A stretch of 43,402 nt of DNA from Candidatus Binatota bacterium. Lineage in GTDB: Bacteria; Desulfobacterota; Binatia; UBA1149. Under the pieces are notes generated by a model. The model searched no databases, was not told the origin of the DNA, and saw only the letters and a list, made by a program, of their open reading frames with translations. A program made the translations under genes and the position numbers. Positions 18,087 to 26,148 of the stretch are shown here, piece by piece. The stretch is from contig DUBO01000006.1 of NCBI GenBank assembly GCA_012960245.1, positions 1 through 43,402 of the forward strand. Reading direction: 5' to 3'. Every line of letters starts with the position of its first letter. Position 1 is the first letter of the stretch.

Positions 18087-18126
18087 CCAACCGGCGCTCT
18101 CAAACGAGCGCTCCCGAGGCAACTCT

Positions 18127-18180
18127 CTTCAGGCAGCCGTCTTCAGGCAGCCGCCTTCAGGCAGCCGCCTTCAGGCAGCA
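18127..18180. repeat. 14-bp tandem repeat, 3.9 copies, spanning the rpoZ stop
   Basis: On the plus strand the unit CTTCAGGCAGCCGC (one copy ending T, last copy 12 bp) is repeated head to tail. It covers the last codons and TGA of rpoZ and fills the gap to the sigma-factor gene. Each unit carries a GAAG on the minus strand, a possible weak ribosome-binding motif. The unit length of 14 is not a multiple of 3. Confidence 0.95.
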
Positions 18181-18392
18181 TCGTCTCCGATGGCAAGGGT
18201 ATCTTCCTTGCGCACCAGGAGGACTTCACCCGCTGCAATTTCTCGCAGGGAGGTAACAACTTCCTTATTGTCTGTCTCTATCAAGGGCCGCGATCCACGC
18301 AGCAGCATCTTGGCGCGCTTGACGGCCAGGGCGGCCAGTTCAAAGCGGTTGGGAACCTTCTTGAGACAGTCTTCTACAGTAATTCGTGCCAT
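18171..18392 (-). CDS. rpoZ: RNA polymerase omega subunit
   Basis: Omega subunit (73 residues) that aids RNA polymerase assembly and, in many proteobacteria, ppGpp binding. Family features are [20 protein letters not shown] at the N-terminus and the helix [12 protein letters not shown]. The ATG at 18390-18392 has an AAGGA ribosome-binding site and sits behind a good promoter at 18414-18442. The last two Ala codons and the stop lie within a 14-bp tandem repeat, so the C-terminal end could vary with repeat number. The usual proteobacterial neighbours gmk and spoT are absent; instead an RpoH-type sigma gene follows. Confidence 0.96.
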   Translation of the reverse strand: MARITVEDCLKKVPNRFELAALAVKRAKMLLRGSRPLIETDNKEVVTSLREIAAGEVLLVRKEDTLAIGDDAA

Positions 18393-18413
18393 TGATTATC
18401 CTTCCAGCACGGG

Positions 18414-18442
18414 AGTTTAGGCCCGGACTGGGCGGAAGTCAA
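18414..18442 (-). promoter_or_regulatory. Sigma-70-type promoter for rpoZ (and probably rpoH)
   Basis: On the minus strand TTGACT (18437-18442, 5/6 match) and TAAACT (18414-18419, 4/6 match) are separated by exactly 17 bp. Transcription would start about 15 nt upstream of the rpoZ ATG. Confidence 0.6.
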
Positions 18443-18576
18443 CAAACAAGGTCGTGGGCAAACAAGCCGCGGCCAGCTTACCCACCCTGGAACGCTCATG
18501 CATCGATATCGCTTCCCAGAGCCCGAAACACCCGGTATTTATCCAGCCAACGGGAATCCACCCGCGGGAGGAAACC

Positions 18577-19269
18577 ATGGAAAACTGGATCGAGGTACTG
18601 TTATGGTGGCTGGCCTTTGGCGGCAGTCACGCACTGCTCTCCTCTACCACCGTTCGCGGTAGCATCATCCAACGCACCGGCGACGGCGCCTTCGCGGGCC
18701 TATACTCGCTCGTGGCGTTTGCCACCTTCGTGCCACTGGTCATATCCTGGTCCTCTGCCCGCCACAGCGGCCCCGCCCTGCACTCACTGGCCGCCCTGCC
18801 CGGCATCCGCGAGGCTGCGATAGCGCTGTCCGTGGTGGCCATGTTGGGGGTGGTGCTCGGCCTTGTGCAACCCAGCCCCGCCAGCCTGACAGCGGGCAAA
18901 TCCGACGGCATCACATCGCTGGACCGCGGTGTGATGCGTATTACGCGGCACCCGATGTTCATGGGAATAGGCCTGTGGGGGCTGGCCCACTGCCTGGTCA
19001 ACCCCTTTGCCACCGACCTGGTTTTCTTCGGCGGCTTCGCCGTCTACGCGCTCGTTGGCTGCGCCCACCAGGACTCGCGCAAGCGAGGGGGAACCGACGA
19101 CGAGCTCGCCGACTTTTTCAACAACACCTCGCTGTTGCCCTTCGCAGCCGTAGCCGCGCGGCGCAATAGACTGGTCCTGTCCGAGTTTCCGCTGACTGCG
19201 CTGGCCGGGGCACTGTTTCTCAGCTGGCTGGTATTCTGGTTACACACAGCCCTGCCACGCTGGCTGTAG
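18577..19269 (+). CDS. NnrU-like integral membrane protein
   Basis: A 230-residue membrane protein with about six hydrophobic helices. It resembles the NnrU family (and the related isoprenylcysteine methyltransferase-like fold), shown by the motif MRITRHPMFMGIGLWGLAH in the C-terminal half, where Arg-His-Pro is the conserved core. NnrU was named for its link to denitrification gene clusters; the chemistry is unproven. The ATG at 18577 is preceded by an excellent GGGAGGAA site, which overrules a longer frame beginning at 18454. It is a single plus-strand gene between divergent rpoZ and convergent tlyA. The 184-bp gap upstream (18393-18576) contains the rpoZ promoter and nothing else I recognise. 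Confidence 0.85.
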   Translation: MENWIEVLLWWLAFGGSHALLSSTTVRGSIIQRTGDGAFAGLYSLVAFATFVPLVISWSSARHSGPALHSLAALPGIREAAIALSVVAMLGVVLGLVQPSPASLTAGKSDGITSLDRGVMRITRHPMFMGIGLWGLAHCLVNPFATDLVFFGGFAVYALVGCAHQDSRKRGGTDDELADFFNNTSLLPFAAVAARRNRLVLSEFPLTALAGALFLSWLVFWLHTALPRWL

Positions 19270-19285
19270 CGACAGCCGCCAAGGC

Positions 19286-20050
19286 TCACCCGGGAGCGTC
19301 GGCCCCGACGGTAAAATGCAACAGCAACTCGCGGTTGCCACGCGCGCCGGTGATCGGGCTTTCGGTCTGCCCCCTCTCTGTCAGCCCCAGCTCGCGCGCG
19401 CGCGACACTACCCTTTGGACCGCCAACCCGCGCTCGGCGTCATCGCGCAGGATGCCGCCTTCGAGTTTATCGCGCGTGGTCTCGAACTGCGGCTTCACCA
19501 GCAACAACAGTTCCCCGGCGGGCCCAGCCAGGGCAGAGAGTTTTTCGAGCAAGGTGGTTAGCGACACGAACGACAGGTCGGCCACCAGCAGCGTGGGCGG
19601 TGGACTGAGCTGCTCGCGATCGACAGCACGCACGTTGCAGCGTTCCATGACCACCACTCGCGGGTCGCCGCGCAAGCGCCAGTCGAGTTGCCCGTAACCT
19701 ACGTCGACGGCGTACACCCTGCTGGCACCGGCGCGCAGCAGGCAGTCGGTAAAGCCCCCCGAGGAGGCACCCGCGTCAAGACACACGCGGTCCGTGACCT
19801 CGAGGTCAAAAACTTCCAGCGCGTGGGAAAGCTTGAGGGCGCCGCGCGAGGCCCAGTCACTGCCCCGTTCCACCCTGAGCGCCAGGTCGGCGGCCAGTAG
19901 TTGGCCCGGCTTGTCCAGCCGCTCGGTGCCCGCCCAGGCCTGGCCAGCCATGATCAAACGTGCGGCCTCATCGCCGTCGACAGCCAGCCCCTGCTCCACC
20001 AGCAGGAGGTCGGCGCGCAGTCGACCGCCAGTAGATCCAGCAGCTGCCAC
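19286..20050 (-). CDS. tlyA: TlyA-family rRNA 2'-O-methyltransferase
   Basis: A 254-residue protein with an N-terminal S4 RNA-binding domain (RADLLLVEQGLAVDGDEAA) followed by an FtsJ-like Rossmann methyltransferase. The SAM motif is LDAGASSGGFTDCLL. Characterised TlyA enzymes 2'-O-methylate 16S and/or 23S rRNA, affecting capreomycin sensitivity; some homologues are described as hemolysins. The likely start is GTG at 20048-20050, one base after the ispA TGA, which implies translational coupling. The longer open frame upstream runs antisense-like through ispA and has no family match. The C-terminus is the normal RELLLHF end. Confidence 0.93.
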   Translation of the reverse strand: MAAAGSTGGRLRADLLLVEQGLAVDGDEAARLIMAGQAWAGTERLDKPGQLLAADLALRVERGSDWASRGALKLSHALEVFDLEVTDRVCLDAGASSGGFTDCLLRAGASRVYAVDVGYGQLDWRLRGDPRVVVMERCNVRAVDREQLSPPPTLLVADLSFVSLTTLLEKLSALAGPAGELLLLVKPQFETTRDKLEGGILRDDAERGLAVQRVVSRARELGLTERGQTESPITGARGNRELLLHFTVGADAPG

Positions 20051-20051
20051 G

Positions 20052-21059
20052 TCAGCCTGCCGCCTGCTCAAAAACGGGCACGACGCTGCTGCTGGCAATA
20101 TGCTGCAAAAGCCCGCCGGCTGGACCGAGTGGCGCGAGCGCGGCCAGGGCCGCTGCCAGTTCGGCGCGACCGAGCTCCAGCGCACGAGCCACTCCGTGTA
20201 CGGCCGGGTAGGTGAGCTTGCCACGCGCTCGGTCACCCCCAGCTCGCTTGCCGGTGGCCGCGGTGTCGAGCAGCTCGTCTTTTACGTCGTCGGCGATCTG
20301 AAAGGCGAGGCCGAAGTGGAGTCCAAAGTCATCGGCAGCAGCAAGTTGCGCCGAATCGCCACCGGCCAACAGGACCCCGGCGACCGCAGAGACCTGGAGA
20401 AGCTCGCCGGTTTTGCGGCGGTGTATCGCGCGCAGCAGTTCAGCCCTGTCGCCGCGCTTGTCGCCACCCGCAGCAGCAGCACCGTCGCCACTCTGCAGGC
20501 CCTCGGCCATGAGGTCGGCAGCCTGCCCCCCGACCATGCCCTGCACGCCCGCCGCCCGCGCAAACTCACCCGCAATTCGCAGGGTCAGCGCGGGGTCGGC
20601 GCTGCAAGCCATCAGCAAACAGAAGGCCTCGGTCAATAATCCGTCGCCGGCCAGCGTGGCCATGCCGTCGCCGAACAACACGTGGTTGGTAGGTTGACCG
20701 CGCCTCAGCTCGTCGTCGTCCATGGCCGGTAGGTCGTCGTGGATCAGCGAGTAGGCGTGGATCATCTCGAGCGCTGTGGCGAAAGGGAGCGCGCTTTCCA
20801 AGGGTGCTCCCAATCCGCGGGCAGCGGCGAGCAACAACAGCGGCCGTACGCGCTTGCCCGGTGTCTGCAGGCTGTAACGCATCGACTCGACGAGGCGGTC
20901 GACTCCAAACTCGCGACTGGGCGAAGCAGCATCCGCGGCACCGGCACCGCTTATCCCGGGAAGCACCGCCGCGAGACTTGATTCGAGGCGAGAGGACAAC
21001 TCCTCCACCCGTGCCTCGAGAGCAATGGCCGGGTTGGCCGACTCAGCCGTCGTCTTCAC
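20052..21059 (-). CDS. ispA: Farnesyl diphosphate synthase (short-chain polyprenyl synthase)
   Basis: Trans-prenyl transferase of about 335 residues that condenses IPP with DMAPP/GPP to make C15 (or C20) diphosphates for quinone, undecaprenyl and isoprenoid synthesis. The first Asp-rich motif is DDLPAMDDD with GKRVRP before it. The second is QIADDVKD, and MVGGQAADL and RKTGELL are also present. Residues around the first motif (HAYSLIHDD) fit the FPP-synthase type. The start is uncertain: GTG 21057-21059 overlaps the xseB end by 17 bp; GTG 21006-21008 is a shorter option. The xseB-ispA-tlyA order is common in bacteria (dxs is missing here). Confidence 0.95.
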   Translation of the reverse strand: MKTTAESANPAIALEARVEELSSRLESSLAAVLPGISGAGAADAASPSREFGVDRLVESMRYSLQTPGKRVRPLLLLAAARGLGAPLESALPFATALEMIHAYSLIHDDLPAMDDDELRRGQPTNHVLFGDGMATLAGDGLLTEAFCLLMACSADPALTLRIAGEFARAAGVQGMVGGQAADLMAEGLQSGDGAAAAGGDKRGDRAELLRAIHRRKTGELLQVSAVAGVLLAGGDSAQLAAADDFGLHFGLAFQIADDVKDELLDTAATGKRAGGDRARGKLTYPAVHGVARALELGRAELAAALAALAPLGPAGGLLQHIASSSVVPVFEQAAG

Positions 21060-21306
21060 CCTCGAAGCTCTTCGTCGACAGGCTGCCGTCGGCGCCGCGG
21101 GTAAGTTCGTCGATCTTTTGCTGCACGGCATCAAGGCGACCGTGCAGCAAGCGCACCAGCGCCACGCCTTTTTCGAAAGCCACCAGCGACTCCTCCAGGG
21201 GCACGTCCCCCTCGTCGAGTTTGCGCACGGTTTCTTCGAGCTCGGCCATGGCCTCTTCGAAGCTCGGCCCCTGCTTGTTCGTTGTTTCTTTTTTCTTAGC
21301 TGGCAT
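21043..21306 (-). CDS. xseB: Exodeoxyribonuclease VII small subunit
   Basis: Small subunit (87 residues) of exonuclease VII, which degrades single-stranded DNA. The family pattern is visible as SFEEAMAELEETVRKLDEGD, LEESLVAFEKGVALVR and DAVQQKIDEL. ATG 21304-21306 with GGGA just upstream gives the usual start; the Lys-rich head (MPAKKKET) is typical. Unusually, xseA is not adjacent but 2 kb upstream, with mobA, a nitrate-reductase-associated-type gene and an M23 peptidase gene inserted between. Confidence 0.95.
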   Translation of the reverse strand: MPAKKKETTNKQGPSFEEAMAELEETVRKLDEGDVPLEESLVAFEKGVALVRLLHGRLDAVQQKIDELTRGADGSLSTKSFEGEDDG

Positions 21307-21358
21307 CAGTCCCAATGGGCGCAATCTCAGTCGGCATGTTACGCGGCTCTCCTTATTA

Positions 21359-21919
21359 CTATGCGGCGGGAAGATCACCCTGCCTGTTTACGTTACGAAA
21401 CTGCCGGCGCGCCGGCCAGTCAAGTGCCAGCGCACCGGCCTTGTCCAACAGGCGCTGCGGCGAGGCGCAGCCACCCCCCAGCAGCGACAGCGCCAGGGGC
21501 AAGACCGACACCGGGTACCAGGCCGCCAGCGGCTCCCAGCCCCGCGGCCCGCGCGGTGCCACCGGAAGCCCGCAGGCCAACCCCGCCCGCGCCACTCCCT
21601 CCAACACCGAACTGCTGATCCAGGGCAGGTCGCAGGCCAGCACGACCAGGCCGCTGCTGCTGCGCTGCAGTCCGGCAACCAACGCCGCCAGCGGGCCGCC
21701 ACCGATCACGGCGTCGGGTACTTTCTCAACCCGCGAGCCGTGCCTGTACAGGGCCGGGCCGCCACCGCCCGCTATCATCACGCGACCACCTGCCACCCGT
21801 CGCAGCTTGCCCAGCGTGATGGCCCACAGCGGCTCTCCGCTCAACAGTGCCACCCTCTTGTCGCGACCGAACCTGCTCGACCGACCGCCGGCGAGTAACA
21901 GTCCATCTACGCCCTTCAC
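21359..21919 (-). CDS. mobA: Molybdenum cofactor guanylyltransferase
   Basis: Nucleotidyltransferase of 186 residues that adds GMP to molybdopterin, giving the bis-MGD cofactor used by DMSO-reductase-family enzymes such as nitrate reductase and formate dehydrogenase. The N-terminal signature LLLAGGRSSRFGRDK and the metal-binding Asp in LACDLPW are present. The ATG overlaps the upstream nitrate-reductase-associated-type gene as ATGA. The protein is slightly short for the family (usually ~190-210). Its presence shows that the organism uses bis-MGD enzymes, none of which lie in this window. Confidence 0.9.
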   Translation of the reverse strand: MKGVDGLLLAGGRSSRFGRDKRVALLSGEPLWAITLGKLRRVAGGRVMIAGGGGPALYRHGSRVEKVPDAVIGGGPLAALVAGLQRSSSGLVVLACDLPWISSSVLEGVARAGLACGLPVAPRGPRGWEPLAAWYPVSVLPLALSLLGGGCASPQRLLDKAGALALDWPARRQFRNVNRQGDLPAA

Positions 21920-22401
21920 CGACCGTCTCGCTCTCGCGCAGCTAACTCTCGCGCAGCCCAGTCGAATTTTTTCCTGCGCCCACGGGACGCGAGCGAATAA
22001 AGAACGTAGCGCCCGAAACGATCGAGGCCCTGCCAGGGCGGCGTCGACTGCGCGTCGGTCCTCATCTTCGTCACCTCGACAGGCTCGTCACAGCTGTCTT
22101 TCCAGTTCACGGCGGAACCCACACGCTCGACCGTGATGGATTCGCAAGTCCTGCTCACGCTCTGCATGGCCCGCTTGAGTAGTGCCGCGAAAGACTCGAC
22201 CTCGGCCTGGGCTTCGGCGGGGGCGTTGTTGAGCGCCGCCCTGTCGTCGGGTTCGAGCGCCTGCCAGTCGGCCAACGAGATGCGCAAGCCCGCGAGATCG
22301 AGCTTCATGCGCAGGCCCATACTCATCCACTCCCCCTCGGGATCGTCCGACTTCTCGAAGGCAAGCAGCGGGTAACTCATCGTCGCGCGCAGCAGGGCCA
22401 C
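21916..22401 (-). CDS. Nitrate-reductase-associated-type protein (Nitr_red_assoc-like)
   Basis: A 161-residue soluble protein resembling the small 'nitrate reductase associated' family known from cyanobacteria and proteobacteria. The family pattern is a MRMKLDLAGLRISLADWQAL-like N-terminal block (Lys-Leu-Asp and Trp) and a C-terminal W-x-x-L...RFGRYVLYSL block followed by a basic KKFDWAARELA. No enzymatic residues are evident. The start is GTG 22399-22401 with GGGAAG 7 nt upstream; an ATG seven codons in is an alternative. It is translationally coupled to mobA (4-bp overlap), which supports a link to molybdoenzyme maturation. The assignment is from recalled family pattern only. Confidence 0.6.
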   Translation of the reverse strand: MALLRATMSYPLLAFEKSDDPEGEWMSMGLRMKLDLAGLRISLADWQALEPDDRAALNNAPAEAQAEVESFAALLKRAMQSVSRTCESITVERVGSAVNWKDSCDEPVEVTKMRTDAQSTPPWQGLDRFGRYVLYSLASRGRRKKFDWAARELAARERDGR

Positions 22402-22438
22402 ATCATAACTTCCCGCCGGATCGAATCATCCCGCCGGC

Positions 22439-23344
22439 TCAAAATACCAGGCCGGGCAGGCCCAGCGGGTCCACCCGTGCGCCACCCAGCTTTGCAGCCC
22501 AGTGCAGGTGCGGCCCGGTCACCCGCCCGGTGGCACCCACCAGCCCGAGCAACTGCGAACGCTCCACCATCACCCCCTCTTCGACCTCGATCTTCGAGAG
22601 GTGGGCATAGATCGTGTAGAGGCCCAGGCCGTGATCGATGACCACGGTGTTGCCGGTAAAGAAAAGATCGTCGGCCACTACGACCTTGCCCGTGTTCGAA
22701 GCATACACCTCCGAGCCACGGTTGGCCTTGATGTCTATGCCGGAATGGGGGCTGCGGGCCTGGCCGTTAAAAAACCTGCGCAGGCCAAAAGGCGAACCGC
22801 CCGGGCCGACCGCGGGCCGCACGAAAGATTTTGACCAGTACTTCTCCTCCGTGGATTGCTTCCAGAGCTTATCGAGCCGGATCTTCTCGGCGGTGACCCG
22901 CTTTATGGTCTTGGGGTCGAGGTCGGTGTAGCTCGACGCCACCTTGAGCGACTCCTTGCCGAACTCCCTGTCGACCACCGTGACGCCGTAAGCGCCTGTC
23001 TCGGCACCCATGCGCCAGCGCACGTCTTTGAGGCCCGGTCTCACGCCCAGGTCTATGCCTATGTAAGTGGTCATCAAGCCGCCGGTCTCAAATCCTTTGA
23101 AGGTACGGCCCTCCACGGTAAGCGTGCCGGCGTGTACCTTCATGGGCAGCCTCGTGACCACGCGCACTATATCCCCCGGGCGCGGTTCGGTCGGGTCGAA
23201 GACCAGCTCGCCAACATCCATGGCGGGCGCGTGAGACGGCAGGAACAGAAACGCCGCTACCAGTAGGGCCACGGTTGCCACGGGTGGTGCGAATGCCGGC
23301 ATATAAAGCCCGGCAAAACGATTACGCTTGAGAAAATTTTTCAT
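22439..23344 (-). CDS. M23-family metallopeptidase (LytM/peptidoglycan endopeptidase)
   Basis: Exported peptidoglycan hydrolase of 301 residues. Residues ~20-41 are a signal sequence ending HAPAMD. Residues 43-150 form a beta-rich N-terminal domain with DPTEPRPGDIVRV, like the substrate-binding or inhibitory domain of periplasmic LytM enzymes. The catalytic domain has all zinc and catalytic ligands: His200 and Asp204 in HSGIDI, His248 in YAHLS and His279-x-His281 in PHLHW. It should therefore be active, unlike the EnvC-like protein upstream. The ATG overlaps the xseA stop by 4 bp. Confidence 0.93.
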   Translation of the reverse strand: MKNFLKRNRFAGLYMPAFAPPVATVALLVAAFLFLPSHAPAMDVGELVFDPTEPRPGDIVRVVTRLPMKVHAGTLTVEGRTFKGFETGGLMTTYIGIDLGVRPGLKDVRWRMGAETGAYGVTVVDREFGKESLKVASSYTDLDPKTIKRVTAEKIRLDKLWKQSTEEKYWSKSFVRPAVGPGGSPFGLRRFFNGQARSPHSGIDIKANRGSEVYASNTGKVVVADDLFFTGNTVVIDHGLGLYTIYAHLSKIEVEEGVMVERSQLLGLVGATGRVTGPHLHWAAKLGGARVDPLGLPGLVF

Positions 23345-24690
23345 TCATCCTCCGTTGTCAGAAGCACCTGCGCCCTGAGTGCACCGCGGTGCAGGCGCAG
23401 GTCCAGGTTATCTCCGGGCGCCGCTTGCGACGCCACCGTAAGCGCGGCTCCCGACGAGTCGGTTGCAACACAGTAACCGCGTTCAAGTACCGCCAGCGGG
23501 CTGAGCGCTGCCAGCCTCGACTCGGCAGTTGCCAGCGCGTTGCCAGCCAGCTGGTATCGCCGCGTCAGCGCGCTGCGCAAGGCCACCGCCACGCTCTCGG
23601 TAGCGCTCCGGCAGCGCGGCAGCATACGCTGTCCCGGACCGACCAGCGCCAGGCTTGAGGCCAGGCCAGTCAATTGCTCGCGGGCTTGCAACACCCGACC
23701 GGTGAGTGCCCTTTCCAACGCCACGCCCAGTTCGTCGCTTCGTTGGCGACCCTCGGCCACTCGCAGGGCTGGATCCTTGAGCCCGGCCCTGGCCGCGCGC
23801 AAGCGATAGCCTTCCGACTCGACCCTGCGTTGCATCGCCGACCTCAGGCGCAAACTGCGCTGGTCGAGATCAGCCAGAAGATCGCTATACACGGGCACCA
23901 CCAGTTCGGCAGCCGCGGTGGGCGTCGCCGCGCGCCGGTCGGCCGCGAAGTCGCAAAGGCTGAAGTCGGTCTCGTGGCCCACGGCTGAAACCACCGGTGC
24001 CGGAAAAGCTGAGACGGCGCGCACGAGTTTCTCGTCGTTGAACGCGGCAAGATCTTCGCTCGCCCCGCCACCGCGCCCCAGTATGACCACGTCGCAAGCG
24101 CCGAACTCGGCGAGCTCGGACATGGCGAGGCAAAGATCGGCCGGCGCACCCGGCCCCTGCACGGTGGCCGCGCGTATGACCACGCGCACGCCAGCGTAAC
24201 GCCTGCGCAGGGTCACCAGTATGTCGTGCAACGCGGCACCCGATCGCGAGGTAACTACGCCAATCGTGCGCGGCAGGAAGGGCAACTCGCGCTTGCGATC
24301 GTCGTCGAACAGGCCTTCTTCCTTCAGTTTGTTACGGAGTTTTTCCAGCGCCAGTCGCGCAGCGCCCTCGCCTGCCGGATGCATCGAGCGAGCGTAGAAC
24401 TGCATGCGACCCTGCTTGGAGTAAACCGATACGCTGCCGCGACAGACCACTTCGTCGCCGGCCTCGGGTTCAAAGCTCAGCTTCTGGGCCGCGCTGCGCC
24501 ACATGACGCAATCGATAGCGGCCTTCCCATCGCCCATGGTGAAATAGTTATGGCCGCTCGCCGGCTGCTTGAACGACAACAGCTCGCCGCTGAGCACCAC
24601 GCTTGAAAACCCGGCCTCGAGGGTCTGCCCCAGCTCGGCAAGCAGTTCGCTCACCGTTACACTGTTATCGAGTGTGCCCTGTTGCGCCAC
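23341..24690 (-). CDS. xseA: Exodeoxyribonuclease VII large subunit
   Basis: Catalytic subunit of exonuclease VII (449 residues). An N-terminal OB fold (residues ~10-110, with VVLSGELLSFKQPASGH) binds ssDNA. The central domain contains the conserved RSGAALHDILVTLRRR, DVVILGRGGGASEDLAAFND and SAVGHETDFSLCDFAADRRA. A long coiled-coil region follows, and the C-terminal domain ends with LERGYCVATDSSGAAL. The start is ATG at 24688-24690, just after ctpA (10-bp gap). Its partner xseB lies 2 kb downstream on the same strand. Confidence 0.97.
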   Translation of the reverse strand: MAQQGTLDNSVTVSELLAELGQTLEAGFSSVVLSGELLSFKQPASGHNYFTMGDGKAAIDCVMWRSAAQKLSFEPEAGDEVVCRGSVSVYSKQGRMQFYARSMHPAGEGAARLALEKLRNKLKEEGLFDDDRKRELPFLPRTIGVVTSRSGAALHDILVTLRRRYAGVRVVIRAATVQGPGAPADLCLAMSELAEFGACDVVILGRGGGASEDLAAFNDEKLVRAVSAFPAPVVSAVGHETDFSLCDFAADRRAATPTAAAELVVPVYSDLLADLDQRSLRLRSAMQRRVESEGYRLRAARAGLKDPALRVAEGRQRSDELGVALERALTGRVLQAREQLTGLASSLALVGPGQRMLPRCRSATESVAVALRSALTRRYQLAGNALATAESRLAALSPLAVLERGYCVATDSSGAALTVASQAAPGDNLDLRLHRGALRAQVLLTTEDE

Positions 24691-24700
24691 GAGTCAGCGA

Positions 24701-26089
24701 TCAGGGAACCGCCGGCGCAGCCGGCCCGTCGCTGAAACTGGCGACCTTGGAAAACACCTTCCAGGTGCGCAGCAGGTCAAAGGCCCGCTGCAGTTGTCGG
24801 TCGGTCACTTCGCCATCACCGGAAGAGCCGTCCGACGAAACCGCGTCCGATGAATCCGCGCCAGGGGAATCGTCTCCCGAAGAATCCCCATCCGAGGAGC
24901 CAGGGCCGTCCTTGACGCCTTCGTGGGCACCCTGGTCAAGCGCCTCTTCTTCAACATCCGGCGTTATGCCCGTGCCGTGAATCGATCGACCTGAAGGAGT
25001 GAAGTAACGAGCCGTGGTGAGCCGCAGGGCCGCGTCGTCTCCCAGCGGCAGTATGGTCTGCACCGAGCCCTTGCCGAAGGTGGAGGTACCCACCACCACG
25101 GCGCGGTTGTGATCCTGCAGCGCCCCGGCGACGATCTCGCTGGCCGACGCCGAGCCCCGGTTGACCAACACCACCATGGGGTAGGCCGGTTCGGTGGACT
25201 CGGCCGACGCGTAAAAGCGCTGGTTCTGGGTCTGCACGCGCCCGTCGGTGTAAACGATCAGCCCGGCATCAAGAAAGGTATCGGACACCGTTACCGCCTG
25301 GTCGAGCAAGCCACCAGGGTTGTTGCGCAGGTCGAGTACGAGTCCGTCGAGCACGCCGTCGTCGGCCCGGTCGCGCAACTCATCGAGGGCCTTGCGCAAC
25401 TCGCGGCTGGTACCCTCCTGGAACTGGGCGAGCTTCACGTAGCCGTAATCACCTTGGCGCAGGTCGATATCCTTGACGCTGGCCACCTTGATCACCGCGC
25501 GCGTGATGGTCATGCTCACCAGCTCGACCTCGGACTCCCTGGCCACGGTCAGCGTGACGTCGGTGCCCTTGGGGCCGCGCATGAGCGAGACCGCATTCAT
25601 CAACGCCATGCCCTTGGTCAACTGGCCGTCGATGGCGATTATGCGATCGCCGGGCTTGGCGCCGGCATGAAACGCGGGCGTGTCCTCGAGCGGGGTGATG
25701 ATGGTGAGTACGTCATCACGCATGGTGATCTCAATGCCCAGGCCACCGAACCTGCCGCGCGTGTCGATCCGTAACTCGCTGTAGAGGTCGGGGGTGAGGT
25801 AGGCAGAGTGCGGGTCGAGGGCCGACATCACGCCGTTGATCGCGCCCTCGATCAGGGCGTCGGTCTCTACGTCGTCGACGTAGTTCTTCTGCACGATCGA
25901 GATTATGCGGGCAAAGGACTCAAGTTGCTCGTAGCCCTTGCGGGCGGCGTTGGCCACGCGGCCCGTGGTGGGAAGCAGGGCAACCACCGTGCAAGCCGCT
26001 ACCGCGATAGCGAGAACTGCCAGTTTTTTACCGGCCAGGGCCTGTGAAAAGCGGGTTTTTTTAGTCGCGGGCTGTCTGCGTGAAGCCAT
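24701..26089 (-). CDS. ctpA: C-terminal processing peptidase (S41 family)
   Basis: Periplasmic serine protease of 462 residues with a Ser/Lys dyad. An N-terminal membrane segment (~22-40) precedes a PDZ domain (~110-190, with FGGLGIEI and AGAKPGDRIIAIDG). The S41 core carries Ser315 in NRGSASASEIVAG and Lys340 in STFGKGSVQT. An Asp/Ser-rich low-complexity stretch (~395-425) separates the core from a last helical segment. CTPs tune murein hydrolases such as the M23 and EnvC-type proteins beside it. ATG 26087-26089 has no ribosome-binding site; a promoter at 26098-26127 would start transcription about 2 nt before it, suggesting a leaderless mRNA. Confidence 0.95.
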   Translation of the reverse strand: MASRRQPATKKTRFSQALAGKKLAVLAIAVAACTVVALLPTTGRVANAARKGYEQLESFARIISIVQKNYVDDVETDALIEGAINGVMSALDPHSAYLTPDLYSELRIDTRGRFGGLGIEITMRDDVLTIITPLEDTPAFHAGAKPGDRIIAIDGQLTKGMALMNAVSLMRGPKGTDVTLTVARESEVELVSMTITRAVIKVASVKDIDLRQGDYGYVKLAQFQEGTSRELRKALDELRDRADDGVLDGLVLDLRNNPGGLLDQAVTVSDTFLDAGLIVYTDGRVQTQNQRFYASAESTEPAYPMVVLVNRGSASASEIVAGALQDHNRAVVVGTSTFGKGSVQTILPLGDDAALRLTTARYFTPSGRSIHGTGITPDVEEEALDQGAHEGVKDGPGSSDGDSSGDDSPGADSSDAVSSDGSSGDGEVTDRQLQRAFDLLRTWKVFSKVASFSDGPAAPAVP

Positions 26090-26097
26090 ACCGACTA

Positions 26098-26127
26098 AGT
26101 ATATACCAAGGACTTCGAGGCTTCCAA
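26098..26127 (-). promoter_or_regulatory. Sigma-70-type promoter for ctpA, predicted leaderless
   Basis: On the minus strand TTGGAA (26122-26127) and TATACT (26098-26103, 5/6 match) are separated by 18 bp. The predicted start, near 26091, nearly coincides with the ctpA ATG at 26089. A 10-base homopolymer (26130-26139) lies directly upstream of the -35 box. Confidence 0.5.
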
Positions 26128-26129
26128 AA

Positions 26130-26139
26130 GGGGGGGGGG
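26130..26139. repeat. G10/C10 homopolymer upstream of ctpA promoter
   Basis: Ten consecutive G on the plus strand (C on the coding strand) in the 59-bp gap between envC-like and ctpA. Tracts of this length are prone to slippage, and this one abuts the -35 element. Confidence 0.95.
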
Positions 26140-26148
26140 CTTTCGCTT

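Noticed and set aside
22402..22438. Direct repeat CCCGCCGG twice between the M23 and nitrate-reductase-associated-type genes
   Set aside because: Short GC-rich direct repeats are expected by chance in this composition; no structure or function is suggested.
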